From positions 1-10,904 of the forward strand of contig JAJISI010000034.1 of the NCBI GenBank assembly GCA_022848805.1: 10,904 nucleotides of DNA, in the 5' to 3' direction. Below are positions 1 through 6,249 of the stretch, one piece after another (position 1 is the first letter of the stretch; every line of letters starts with the position of its first letter). The stretch is from Thermoplasmatota archaeon (lineage in GTDB: Archaea > Thermoplasmatota > Thermoplasmata > UBA10834). Under the pieces are notes generated by a model. That model was not told the DNA's origin, made no database searches, and was given only the letters and a program-made list of their open reading frames with translations. Both the position numbers and the translations under genes were made by a program.

Positions 1-573
1 GGCGACGACATCAGGAAGGCGCTCATGAAGCAGAGGTCCCTGGGGAAGTGCCCGGAGTGCGAGTCGGGGGAGATAGTGGAGATAAGGAAACGCGACGGAG
101 ACTCCTTCGCGGGATGCTCTCAATACCCCGAATGCAGGAAGACTTACCCTCTCCCGAAGGGTATGCTGGTCCAGTCGGCGAACGAGCCATGCGAGGTGTG
201 CGGAGCACCTAAGATAAGGATCGTGTCAACGGGTCAGGCGCCCGTCGTGGTTTGCATAGACCCGAAGTGCAAGAGTGCGCAGAAACAGAGGTACATAGGG
301 AAATGCCCGGAGTGCGGCGGCGACATGACAACGATCCAGTCGAGAAAGGGCAAGCGGTTCACTGGGTGCGTACGCTATCCGGATTGCAGGACGATGTTCC
401 CCCTGCCTCAGAAAGGCAAAATCGTCCCGACTGGCGAGGCGTGCAGCGAGTGCGGGGCCCCGGTAATCAAGGTATGGCAGAAGGGCAACAAAGTGCCGTG
501 GGTGCTCTGCGTCAACATGGACTGTTCAAAGAAGACTAAGAAGAACGAGAAGAAAGCATCCTCTACGAAGTGA
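1..573 (+). CDS. topA: DNA topoisomerase I (type IA), C-terminal zinc-finger region, 5' partial
   Basis: The frame is open from base 1 (GDDIRKAL precedes the first in-window ATG at 25), so this is the 3' end of a longer gene rather than a 182-aa protein starting at 25. About 190 residues are visible. They contain four C4 zinc fingers; counted from the ATG at 25 the cysteines are C9/C12/C31/C37, C56/C59/C77/C82, C94/C97/C115/C121 and C140/C143/C162/C167, followed by a lysine-rich tail. CPEC fingers with a GC-x-(Y)P-x-C second half, after a K-A-L-x-x-Q-R-S-L-G-K lead-in, are typical of the C-terminal DNA-binding region of type IA topoisomerases, which relax negative supercoils through a tyrosine-DNA intermediate. 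The catalytic domain is outside the window. The four fingers form two copies of a two-finger module. A stand-alone zinc-ribbon protein is possible but less likely given the open 5' frame. Confidence 0.85.
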   Translation, partial: GDDIRKALMKQRSLGKCPECESGEIVEIRKRDGDSFAGCSQYPECRKTYPLPKGMLVQSANEPCEVCGAPKIRIVSTGQAPVVVCIDPKCKSAQKQRYIGKCPECGGDMTTIQSRKGKRFTGCVRYPDCRTMFPLPQKGKIVPTGEACSECGAPVIKVWQKGNKVPWVLCVNMDCSKKTKKNEKKASSTK

Positions 574-615
574 AGAGACGAGAACGGTCCGTTGACATCC
601 GAAGCTCTTTTCTAC

Positions 616-1026
616 CTACTCGAGGGGAGGAGGAGGTTCTTCCTCTGGCTCCATGGCCGGTGTTTCTGGGACCATTTTTTCAATGGCCGGGGCCATGATC
701 GCTGTCCTCGTTCTTCGGGGAGGTAGCCGCTTCTCGATGACGTCCAACCTGGCGACAACGTCGCTGAGCGTGTGTGTATCCATCTTGAGGCTCAGGGCGA
801 TTATCATGACTGCGTCGAAGAACAGCCAAGCAATCAGAACCCAGATGAGCACCCTGAGGAGGTCCCACGTCCCTTCGAAGGACATGTCGAGCTCATCGGC
901 TGCGTTCCTCTCGAGGTCGTCGATGAAACCATCATGGTACAGCAGCAGGACGAATCCCAGCAGGATAAGGAAGACCGCTTTCATCCATCTGCTCGACATC
1001 TGCGGTGTTATTTTTATCTGCACCAC
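616..1026 (-). CDS. Small two-helix membrane protein, function unknown
   Basis: 136 aa read from a GTG at 1026; an ATG at residue 10 is an alternative. I do not recognise a named family. Visible features are a hydrophobic segment at residues 15-30, a short acidic loop (about 31-56), a second hydrophobic segment at 57-80 containing WVLIAWLFF, then a charged stretch that could form a short helix (83-100, LSDVVARLDVIEKR) and a tail rich in Pro and Glu ending EEEPPPPLE. This predicts an integral membrane protein with a cytoplasmic or exposed C-terminal tail; topology is inferred. It is convergent with topA (42 bp gap) and follows the winged-helix regulator by 59 bp. A TATA-like box about 30 bp before the GTG supports its own, nearly leaderless transcript and favours the GTG start. 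Confidence 0.6.
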   Translation of the reverse strand: MVQIKITPQMSSRWMKAVFLILLGFVLLLYHDGFIDDLERNAADELDMSFEGTWDLLRVLIWVLIAWLFFDAVMIIALSLKMDTHTLSDVVARLDVIEKRLPPRRTRTAIMAPAIEKMVPETPAMEPEEEPPPPLE

Positions 1027-1052
1027 CGTATAGCTCGTATTGACTAGGCGCG

Positions 1053-1058
1053 TATATA
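1053..1058 (-). promoter_or_regulatory. TATA-like box for the small membrane protein gene
   Basis: TATATA, centred about 29-30 bp upstream of the GTG at 1026. Archaeal TATA boxes sit about 26-27 bp before the transcription start, so transcription would begin within a few bases of the start codon. No Shine-Dalgarno-like sequence precedes the GTG, consistent with a leaderless mRNA. Position is seen; function is inferred. Confidence 0.45.
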
Positions 1059-1085
1059 CACGTTACTTCTCAGCCGGGCGGAATG

Positions 1086-2147
1086 TCAGTGGGAAATGCC
1101 CGTAATGTGCCTGAGTGCAGGCCCGAACTCGAAGGTCTTGAGCTCGATGCACTGTTCCAAGGAGAACAGGGTTATCTCGGGGTCGCCATCGAACGCCCCG
1201 CTCTTGTGGTACCAGGCAAGCAGCGGGTCGACGCTGGTCACGTACTCCTGGAAGGATGAAATCATGTAATTGCCCACCCCCTCGTCCGCCTTGGAGAGGG
1301 TGTAGAAGGACAATTCGGTGGTCTCCTTCGGTTGACGCTCTAACCTTCGGCTCCATCCGAAATCTAGCCTGAACTGAGCGTGCATCACGGCGTATATCTC
1401 GAATCCCCACTTGTAAAGCCGAGGTACGCAGATGGATGTGTAGTATCCGTTTTCCTCCAACTTGTGCCGGATCCTCGTCACCGCCTGACGTGAGAGCTTG
1501 GCCAAAGGCGCTATCCTCCTGTCAGATACCATCGGGTTTTCCACCAACGCGAGCAGGACCCGCTGCTCGTTCTCGCTCAGATCCATCTCCTCGACCTCTT
1601 CTGACGTCGTGGGACGAGGCTTGGGCATTGGCACGTCCAACTTGAAGAACCGGTGTACCAAAGGCGCGAAGTTCGTTGCATAGGTGCCACGGGAGATCGA
1701 ATAGGGGAAAGTGGTCGTATCGAGCTTCGCCTTGGACGCACGCTTCGACCCCGAGAAGAAGCGGTTATGGCTCTGAGCGAACTTCTCCATCTCGGTGGCG
1801 TTCTTGAACACGCTGTAGAGCGCAATCGAGTTGCCTCCGATTATCGCGTCATATACCTGAGGCGCCTTCGAGCAGAACTCGATGTAGTTCGAGACTTTCA
1901 CATCGCTTGACACCGCAGGGTCCGTCGACCCGATATGGAAGCCCATCAGCTCACACCCGAGCTTATTGAACGACGGTACGTTGACGTAGTACACGGCTCC
2001 CGCATCCACGAGCCTGCGCCTGACCGCGGCGACCGTGCCAATGTTCATGTCGTAGAGCTCGGCTATCTCTCTGTCAGTGCGCGTTGCGTCCTCGACCATG
2101 GAGAGGATGACCATCATCTCAGAGCGAAGAAACCTCCACATAGGCAT
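1086..2147 (-). CDS. Tandem winged-helix transcriptional regulator (Lrp/AsnC-like HTH pair)
   Basis: 353 aa from the ATG at 2147. It holds two winged-helix-like DNA-binding segments: about residues 12-50 (MVEDATRTDREIAELYDM then a recognition helix with VRRRL) and 191-234 (LSENEQRVLLALVENPMVSD then VTRIRHKLEENG). Each is followed by a similar stretch, VPSFNKLGCELMGFHI in the first half and VPRLYKWGFEIYAVMH in the second, so the protein looks like an internal duplication of HTH plus sensor-like region. DNA binding is well supported by the fold pattern; ligand and targets are unknown. The frame also opens at a TTG at 2165, but that codon overlaps an A/T-rich promoter-like block (2164-2172). An ATG at 2141 lies at the ideal 27 bp from that block, so 2141 is an equally good start. 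It is probably transcribed alone. Confidence 0.75.
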   Translation of the reverse strand: MPMWRFLRSEMMVILSMVEDATRTDREIAELYDMNIGTVAAVRRRLVDAGAVYYVNVPSFNKLGCELMGFHIGSTDPAVSSDVKVSNYIEFCSKAPQVYDAIIGGNSIALYSVFKNATEMEKFAQSHNRFFSGSKRASKAKLDTTTFPYSISRGTYATNFAPLVHRFFKLDVPMPKPRPTTSEEVEEMDLSENEQRVLLALVENPMVSDRRIAPLAKLSRQAVTRIRHKLEENGYYTSICVPRLYKWGFEIYAVMHAQFRLDFGWSRRLERQPKETTELSFYTLSKADEGVGNYMISSFQEYVTSVDPLLAWYHKSGAFDGDPEITLFSLEQCIELKTFEFGPALRHITGISH

Positions 2148-2163
2148 GTAATGGGCAAATTTC

Positions 2164-2172
2164 AAATAAAAA
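2164..2172 (-). promoter_or_regulatory. TATA-like box for the winged-helix regulator
   Basis: Read on the minus strand this is TTTTTATTT, preceded by AACC. Its centre is about 21 bp from the ATG at 2147 and 27 bp from the ATG at 2141, so a leaderless transcript beginning at or near 2141 is plausible. It overlaps the possible TTG start at 2165, which argues against that start. Confidence 0.4.
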
Positions 2173-2230
2173 GGTTCTAGTTGCTACTTTGCAACGGGTC
2201 AAGGCAGCATTTGTAGCCATAACTGCGTCA

Positions 2231-2239
2231 ATTTATACT
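2231..2239 (+). promoter_or_regulatory. TATA-like box for a putative plus-strand transcript
   Basis: ATTTATACT lies in an otherwise gene-free stretch. A start site 26-27 bp downstream would fall near 2262, giving a transcript of about 120 nt that ends at the hairpin plus T-run at 2351-2384. The pairing of a promoter-like and a terminator-like element on the same strand is the main reason for calling it. A/T-rich matches occur by chance, so the call is tentative. Confidence 0.35.
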
Positions 2240-2261
2240 TCAAGAGCAGAAGGGTTAAAGA

Positions 2262-2384
2262 GGGCGGAGTCAAGTCACGCTTGCCGATTTGGCACACGCT
2301 CTTTTGTAGAAAGGAGGAGAGGTGTAAACCAAGGGGTGATGCCCAACTGCGGTGGAGTCCCCTCCACCCAATCTTTTTTTCTTT
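2262..2384 (+). ncRNA. Putative small non-coding RNA, unknown family
   Basis: The stretch from about 2166 to 2497 has no convincing protein gene. Within it a TATA-like box (2231-2239) and a terminator-like hairpin (2351-2384) define a possible plus-strand RNA of about 123 nt. It holds a small hairpin TGCC-GATTT-GGCA, a purine-rich block AAGGAGGAGAGG (2311-2322) and a GGGGTGATGCCC segment that resembles a box C core, but no matching box D (CTGA) sits in the right place. It does not match tRNA, SRP RNA or RNase P RNA signatures that I can recognise by eye. A 79-codon frame crosses it (2189-2428) but runs through the terminator and has no recognisable domain. End points are estimates. Confidence 0.3.
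2351..2384 (+). terminator. Hairpin plus T-run terminator (plus strand)
   Basis: A perfect 7-bp stem GGTGGAG / CTCCACC (2351-2357 with 2362-2368) closes a 4-base loop and is followed after five bases by seven Ts (2374-2380), a C and three more Ts. T-rich tracts terminate archaeal transcription and the stem strengthens the case. On the minus strand the same element gives an A-run, so it does not serve rpl40e. Confidence 0.55.
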
Positions 2385-2497
2385 CCCGATGTGAGACGGC
2401 GCGGTCGGTTCTGAAAGTCGGCGGTTAGACGACGATGTTCTCCCTCTGGATTTTCGCGAAGAAGAATGACGCTCACAAACGCCCCACGGACGGCTGA

Positions 2498-2647
2498 TCA
2501 GGCTTTCTTGGCTTCTCTCCTCTTGAGTCGGAGCCCCTTGTAGCCACACTTCCTGCATCTTGTGGCTTTGATAGCGTTTCGAGCATAGCAGCTCATGCAT
2601 ATCTTCTTGACGAGATTCCGGGCCTCAGCTTCTGGAAACCTAGCCAT
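2498..2647 (-). CDS. rpl40e: Large ribosomal subunit protein eL40 (L40e)
   Basis: 49 aa, found by translating the minus strand. It is the short basic zinc-binding protein of the large ribosomal subunit (the ribosomal part of the eukaryotic ubiquitin-L40 fusion, stand-alone in archaea). Seen directly: ATG at 2647, N-terminus MARFPEAEARN, then CMSC (C17, C20) and CRKC (C31, C34), a single C4 zinc finger, and a basic tail GLRLKRREAKKA. Length fits the archaeal family (about 48-56 aa). A GAGGGA-like Shine-Dalgarno stretch sits just ahead of the ATG and a TATA box lies 35-41 bp upstream, giving a leader of roughly 11 nt. It follows rfcS on the same strand by 79 bp but appears to have its own promoter. 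Confidence 0.93.
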   Translation of the reverse strand: MARFPEAEARNLVKKICMSCYARNAIKATRCRKCGYKGLRLKRREAKKA

Positions 2648-2681
2648 TCTAGTCCCTCTGGCGCCTCAAACATGCAGACGG

Positions 2682-2688
2682 TATATAA
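2682..2688 (-). promoter_or_regulatory. TATA box for rpl40e
   Basis: The minus strand reads TTATATA here. It is centred about 38 bp from the rpl40e ATG, predicting transcription start near 2658 and a short leader that includes the GAGGGA ribosome-binding site. It lies in the gap between rfcS and rpl40e, so rpl40e need not depend on rfcS transcription. Confidence 0.55.
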
Positions 2689-2726
2689 CCATTGTGGACC
2701 GCACCAACTCAGGGGCGGCTCCTGCT

Positions 2727-3689
2727 TCAGCACTTCGAGCTTCGACCCTCGTTCGCGAAATGGGCGAGCAACGCCTCGAGCTGGATGCGCTCGCTCGAGC
2801 CGGAGACGATACGGAATTCCGCCTCCCCTACGCGATCGATGAGGCGAATCTTCGAATCCTCAGAGACGGGCAGGTCGAACACAGCCCGGTGTATGCCCAG
2901 GACTATATCCTCGCCCGAGAGGCCATGGCGGACTATCAGCTCGTCCAGCTTCGAACGCGCAGCCGTGAAATTCCCCTTCAGGGCGATGGTCAGAAGATCA
3001 TCGATCTCAGATGGGCGGATGCTCTCCGTCGATTCGTACACGGCATCCTGGTCGATGATCTTCGATGTCGAGGCCGCGACCTGGAGTATGTTCGCCGCCT
3101 TCCTGAGGTCACCAGCAGCGAGAGCGGTTATCGCATCCAAACCGTCCGGCTTCACCTCGAACCCCTCCGCGGAGGCGATCCTAGTCTGATAGGCCTTCAC
3201 GTCCGCTTCGGTCAGCGGCTTGAACCTGAACACAGCGCATCTCGACTGTATCGGCTCGATTATCTTCGAAGAGTAGTTGCAGGACAGGATGAAACGACAT
3301 GTCTGGGTGTATCTCTCCATGGTCCGCCTCAGAGCGGCCTGGGCGTCGTTCGTAAGAGAGTCGGCCTCGTCGAGGAATATTATCTTGAAATCCTCCTGAC
3401 CTATCGTAGCAGCTCTTGCGAAATCTTTGATCTTGCCGCGGACGATGTCTATGCCCCTCTCATCGGAGGCGTTGAGCTCGATCATGTTTCCGTGCCATTC
3501 ATCGCCGTACAACTCCCTTGCGAGGGCGATGGCGCATGTGGTCTTGCCGCAACCTGCTGGGCCTGCGAACAGCATGTGAGGCATGCTCTTCGTTCTGACG
3601 TAGGATTCCAGACGCTCCAAGATCGCCTTCTGCCCTATCACGTCGGAGAGCTTCCTCGGCCGGTATTTCTCCACCCAGACAGTATGCAT
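2727..3689 (-). CDS. rfcS: Replication factor C small subunit (clamp loader)
   Basis: 320 aa, the usual length for archaeal RfcS. With the large subunit it forms the ATP-driven clamp loader that opens the PCNA ring and places it on primed DNA. Motifs seen: the N-terminal VWVEKYRPRKLSDVIGQ signature (residues 4-20), Walker A GPAGCGKT (43-50), Walker B IIFLDEAD (103-110), sensor 1 region SCN (136-138) and the arginine-finger SRC motif (149-151), followed by the lid and C-terminal collar domains. No intein interrupts the Walker or SRC motifs, which are common intein sites in archaeal RFC. The ATG at 3689 directly precedes the conserved N-terminus. The gene is divergent from ttuA across 95 bp and upstream of rpl40e. 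Confidence 0.96.
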   Translation of the reverse strand: MHTVWVEKYRPRKLSDVIGQKAILERLESYVRTKSMPHMLFAGPAGCGKTTCAIALARELYGDEWHGNMIELNASDERGIDIVRGKIKDFARAATIGQEDFKIIFLDEADSLTNDAQAALRRTMERYTQTCRFILSCNYSSKIIEPIQSRCAVFRFKPLTEADVKAYQTRIASAEGFEVKPDGLDAITALAAGDLRKAANILQVAASTSKIIDQDAVYESTESIRPSEIDDLLTIALKGNFTAARSKLDELIVRHGLSGEDIVLGIHRAVFDLPVSEDSKIRLIDRVGEAEFRIVSGSSERIQLEALLAHFANEGRSSKC

Positions 3690-3720
3690 TCGATATCATC
3701 GCCTCGAATGCGGTAGGTTT

Positions 3721-3730
3721 ACTAATAACT
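3721..3730 (-). promoter_or_regulatory. TATA-like box for rfcS
   Basis: The minus strand reads AGTTATTAGT, centred about 36-37 bp before the rfcS ATG. Transcription would start near 3699, leaving a leader of about 10 nt. It lies back to back with the ttuA promoter in the 95-bp divergent region. Confidence 0.4.
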
Positions 3731-3753
3731 ATTCAAGGGCCGCTCGACGAAGG

Positions 3754-3761
3754 AATAAATA
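3754..3761 (+). promoter_or_regulatory. TATA box for ttuA
   Basis: AATAAATA centred about 27-28 bp upstream of the GTG at 3785. This spacing puts the transcription start at the start codon, so the mRNA is probably leaderless; there is no Shine-Dalgarno-like sequence before the GTG. This supports GTG 3785 as the true start. Confidence 0.55.
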
Positions 3762-3784
3762 CGCCTTGGGCAAATCAGGCCAGC

Positions 3785-4759
3785 GTGAAAACCTGTGACA
3801 GGTGCTCCAAGAACTCAGTCATCTTGGTGAGGTACAGCGGGGCGCATCTATGCAAGCGACACTTCATTGAGTTCTTCGAGAGAAGGGTCAAGCACGAATT
3901 GCGCAGGCAGGTCGACCTGCAGACGGACGAAAGGGTAGCGATGGCCGTGTCTGGTGGAAAGGACAGCACGGTCATGATGTTCCTCCTCAGAAGAATACTG
4001 GGCTCCCGAAGGGACACGGAGTTCTGCGCGATAACCGTCGATGAAGGAATAGAAGGGTACCGGGACAACGCGATCCCCATGGTGGCCGATAACTGTAAGG
4101 CCCTCGACATCGAGCACATCGTCGTCTCATTCAACGAGCTACACGGCTTCACGATGGACGACGTCGCCGAGGCGGAGAGGAACATGTCCACCTGCAGCTA
4201 CTGCGGTGTGATGAGACGATCCGCTCTGAACCGCGCGGCCAGGGATTGGCGGGCGACCAGGCTTGCCACGGGACTGAACCTCGACGACACCGCACAATCA
4301 GTCATGATGAACTTCTCGAGAGGCGATGTAGGACGATTGGCGAGGTTGGGTCCGCATAGACGGCTTCAGCCCAACCTCGTCCCGAGGATCCAACCCATGA
4401 GGACGATCCCTGAGAACGAAGTCGTCCTGTATGCGCTGATCAACGAGATACCTTACCACGACCTCGAGTGTCCCTACGCCTCTGAAGCTCTCAGGAACGA
4501 CTACAGAGCGATCGTCTCGCAGCTGGAAGACAAATACCCAGGTACGAGGCATTCGATCCTTAAGAGCCACGAGAAGATCTTGGAAGCATTGGAGAAGACC
4601 ACTCCGCCCGCGAAGCTACGTCGGTGCGAGTGTGGAGAGCCGACCGTCGGCGACCGGTGCAAGGTGTGCGAACTGGTTGCGTCCATCGGCGAGAAGAGGG
4701 CTATTCCTGGGAGTCGGAGGGGAACCACTCGCCGCAGTTCCGACACACGTAGTCCTTGA
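3785..4759 (+). CDS. ttuA: TtuA/Ncs6-family tRNA 2-thiolation enzyme
   Basis: 324 aa from a GTG. The family activates the target uridine with ATP and transfers sulfur; TtuA makes 2-thiouridine at position 54 of tRNA (heat stability), while the related NcsA/Ncs6 acts on wobble uridine 34. Seen: N-terminal zinc site C4xxC7...C23xxH26; PP-loop SGGKDS (56-61); CSYC with C137 and C140, and C229 (LECPY), the three cysteines that hold the catalytic iron-sulfur cluster in TtuA; GLNLDDTAQ (163-171); and a C-terminal zinc site C281xC283...C292xxC295. This full set is the TtuA architecture. The substrate position (54 or 34) cannot be settled by eye. The last 25 or so residues are basic, Ser/Arg-rich, not family-like, and overlap the convergent gene by 59 bp. 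Confidence 0.88.
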   Translation: MKTCDRCSKNSVILVRYSGAHLCKRHFIEFFERRVKHELRRQVDLQTDERVAMAVSGGKDSTVMMFLLRRILGSRRDTEFCAITVDEGIEGYRDNAIPMVADNCKALDIEHIVVSFNELHGFTMDDVAEAERNMSTCSYCGVMRRSALNRAARDWRATRLATGLNLDDTAQSVMMNFSRGDVGRLARLGPHRRLQPNLVPRIQPMRTIPENEVVLYALINEIPYHDLECPYASEALRNDYRAIVSQLEDKYPGTRHSILKSHEKILEALEKTTPPAKLRRCECGEPTVGDRCKVCELVASIGEKRAIPGSRRGTTRRSSDTRSP

Positions 4760-5327
4760 CGGGCGCCTCGGCGCCGCAGACCACGCATACCTTCATCCCC
4801 TTCGCGACCGGTCTCGCAGGCATAGAAAGAGCGTGGTCGATATCATCGTCCGCTGTCACCTCGAACTCCGTAGACTTCAGGGCAGCGAAGAAGGCGGACC
4901 TCGACTGCGGCGGCGGAGGAGGCCTGGACGCTTGGGCCTTCTTCTTCATATGCTCGAGCCTCTGCTTCCTAGCACGCTCCCTCTCATGGTCCTTGAAGTC
5001 GTAGAACGTCGAGACAACCAGAAGCCCCTTGAACGACAGCCCGACGATCACGATGTAGATGAGCCGGCTCATGTCGAACCTCACGAAGTACGGGCCGTAG
5101 GTCAGTTCGGCGATCCCTCCGCCGAAGACGACGAAGAACCACATGCAAACAAACGCGATAGCGAACAGCCCGAACATCATCCTGGTATGGGTCCCCGGCC
5201 GGTGGGCAGCCTCAAGTGTGCTTGAGGCGACGATCATGCCCCCGAAGAACAGCACGAACATCTTGATCTGAGGCATGAACGCAGTAGCCAGCTGTGGATA
5301 GTTCTCGTTGATCAGATTCACCAGCAC
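4701..5327 (-). CDS. Multi-pass membrane protein with C-terminal zinc ribbon, unknown function
   Basis: 208 aa from a GTG at 5327. I do not recognise a named family. Hydrophobic segments lie at about residues 20-40 (IKMFVLFFGGMIVASS), 50-75 (FGLFAIAFVCMWFFVVFGGG) and 88-108 (LIYIVIVGLSFKGLLVVS). A highly charged linker (KDHERERARKQRLEHMKKK), a proline run, and a C-terminal zinc ribbon CVVC...CRNC follow. The start is doubtful: the frame stays open upstream to 5480 and reads TETLRFIVVPLVLVNLI just before and across the GTG, an apparent extra membrane helix that this GTG would cut in half. No ATG, GTG or TTG exists in that extension. It lies 74 bp behind the 5402-6187 gene on the same strand, so the two are probably co-transcribed, and it overlaps the end of ttuA convergently. 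Confidence 0.65.
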   Translation of the reverse strand: MLVNLINENYPQLATAFMPQIKMFVLFFGGMIVASSTLEAAHRPGTHTRMMFGLFAIAFVCMWFFVVFGGGIAELTYGPYFVRFDMSRLIYIVIVGLSFKGLLVVSTFYDFKDHERERARKQRLEHMKKKAQASRPPPPPQSRSAFFAALKSTEFEVTADDDIDHALSMPARPVAKGMKVCVVCGAEAPVKDYVCRNCGEWFPSDSQE

Positions 5328-5401
5328 GAGAGGGACGACGATGAAACGGAGGGTCTCCGTGAACGCGGTCCAAACAGTATCCGGAATCCTCCCCTTATGC
5401 G

Positions 5402-6187
5402 CTATGGGACCACCCCCGCTGGGAGAACGTACAAGACATCCACCTGGAATCCCGCGATGTTGATCTCCAGTAGGACCGAGTCAGGGCTCGAGCCGACCGG
5501 CACATCGAACAGAAGAGTTCCTGTGTGAATCGTTCCCAGTCGCACTGTCTCGAATACCTCGGAGACCACACTAGACCCATCGAGAAGCGAGGCCGTGAGG
5601 ACCGCGTCACTCGACAGGATATCGGATGTCGCCACCCTGTAGTCAACGGCGAGCTGCATCGAGCCTGGGTCGGACCTGATGTCTTCGACCGAGACGTCCT
5701 GGATGAGTGCGTTCCATGGGAGGCTCACCGAGTACCTTGCGTCGAACTTCACCAGCTTCATCGTGTAGAAGCATGACACTTCGACGACGAAGTTGAGGAG
5801 GTCGTCGTTAAAGACCATCCACGTGAGCCCTTCGTTGTAAAGTTCAAGCAGGTCGAAGGAGAACTCTATCTCGCCAGCTGTGACCGCTCCAGCCTTCACG
5901 GTGCCCAGGTCGATGACGTCCTGGGCGATGGGCACGCTCGTGTAGTTCGTCACCTCGTAGCGCAGTTCGAGGTCGTCCACATCATAGAATCCGCCGTTGT
6001 CTATCGAGAAGGGCGCTGTGACAGTCACGACTCCCGAGTCGTAGTTCCAGACGATCTCGTTGGGAGATGGTAGATCGACATTGAAGTCACCCGCAGGGAA
6101 CGGATATATGCTGGTGAGCACAAGAAGGAAGATGACAAAGCTGACCGAAGCTACGCCGACATTGAGAGCTTTCGTACGTGTGGCCAT
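5402..6187 (-). CDS. Membrane-anchored or exported beta-rich protein, unknown function
   Basis: 261 aa from an ATG. It begins with a short basic stretch and a hydrophobic segment at residues 9-28 (NVGVASVSFVIFLLVLTSIY), a signal anchor or uncleaved signal peptide. The rest is acidic, rich in Val, Thr, Ser and Asp, with alternating patterns of beta strands and almost no lysine clusters, as expected for an extracytoplasmic beta-sandwich domain. The segment FSIDNGGFYDVDDLELRYEV resembles LEA14/WHy-like immunoglobulin folds, but this is a loose impression. Two similar stretches (about residues 45-110 and 150-255) may be two such domains. It is first in a probable two-gene unit with the zinc-ribbon membrane protein, with a TATA box 32-39 bp upstream. 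Confidence 0.65.
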   Translation of the reverse strand: MATRTKALNVGVASVSFVIFLLVLTSIYPFPAGDFNVDLPSPNEIVWNYDSGVVTVTAPFSIDNGGFYDVDDLELRYEVTNYTSVPIAQDVIDLGTVKAGAVTAGEIEFSFDLLELYNEGLTWMVFNDDLLNFVVEVSCFYTMKLVKFDARYSVSLPWNALIQDVSVEDIRSDPGSMQLAVDYRVATSDILSSDAVLTASLLDGSSVVSEVFETVRLGTIHTGTLLFDVPVGSSPDSVLLEINIAGFQVDVLYVLPAGVVP

Positions 6188-6218
6188 CAGTAATCCGCAC
6201 TACTGGATTGCACTTCGG

Positions 6219-6226
6219 AATATAAG
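6219..6226 (-). promoter_or_regulatory. TATA box for the 6187-4701 gene pair
   Basis: The minus strand reads CTTATATT. It is centred about 35 bp before the ATG at 6187, predicting a start near 6195 and a leader under 10 nt. It is the only clear promoter-like element ahead of the pair, supporting co-transcription of the two genes. Confidence 0.5.
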
Positions 6227-6249
6227 TAACATGAAGACGGGGCTACCGC

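Noticed and set aside
2337..2425. Possible C/D box sRNA: GTGATGC at 2336-2342 and CTGA near 2412
   Set aside because: The box C match is imperfect, the CTGA lies beyond a terminator-like T-run, and no k-turn-forming terminal stem is visible.
2199..2600. Minus-strand frames of 133 and 68 codons in the rpl40e-regulator gap
   Set aside because: One overlaps rpl40e in a different frame; both are Arg/Ser/Pro-rich with no domain and no ribosome-binding site. The plus-strand hairpin lies within them.
2595..3716. A 373-codon plus-strand frame opposite rfcS and rpl40e
   Set aside because: It lies antisense to two clearly recognised genes, spans their gap and contains no recognisable domain; long antisense frames are expected in G/C-rich coding DNA.
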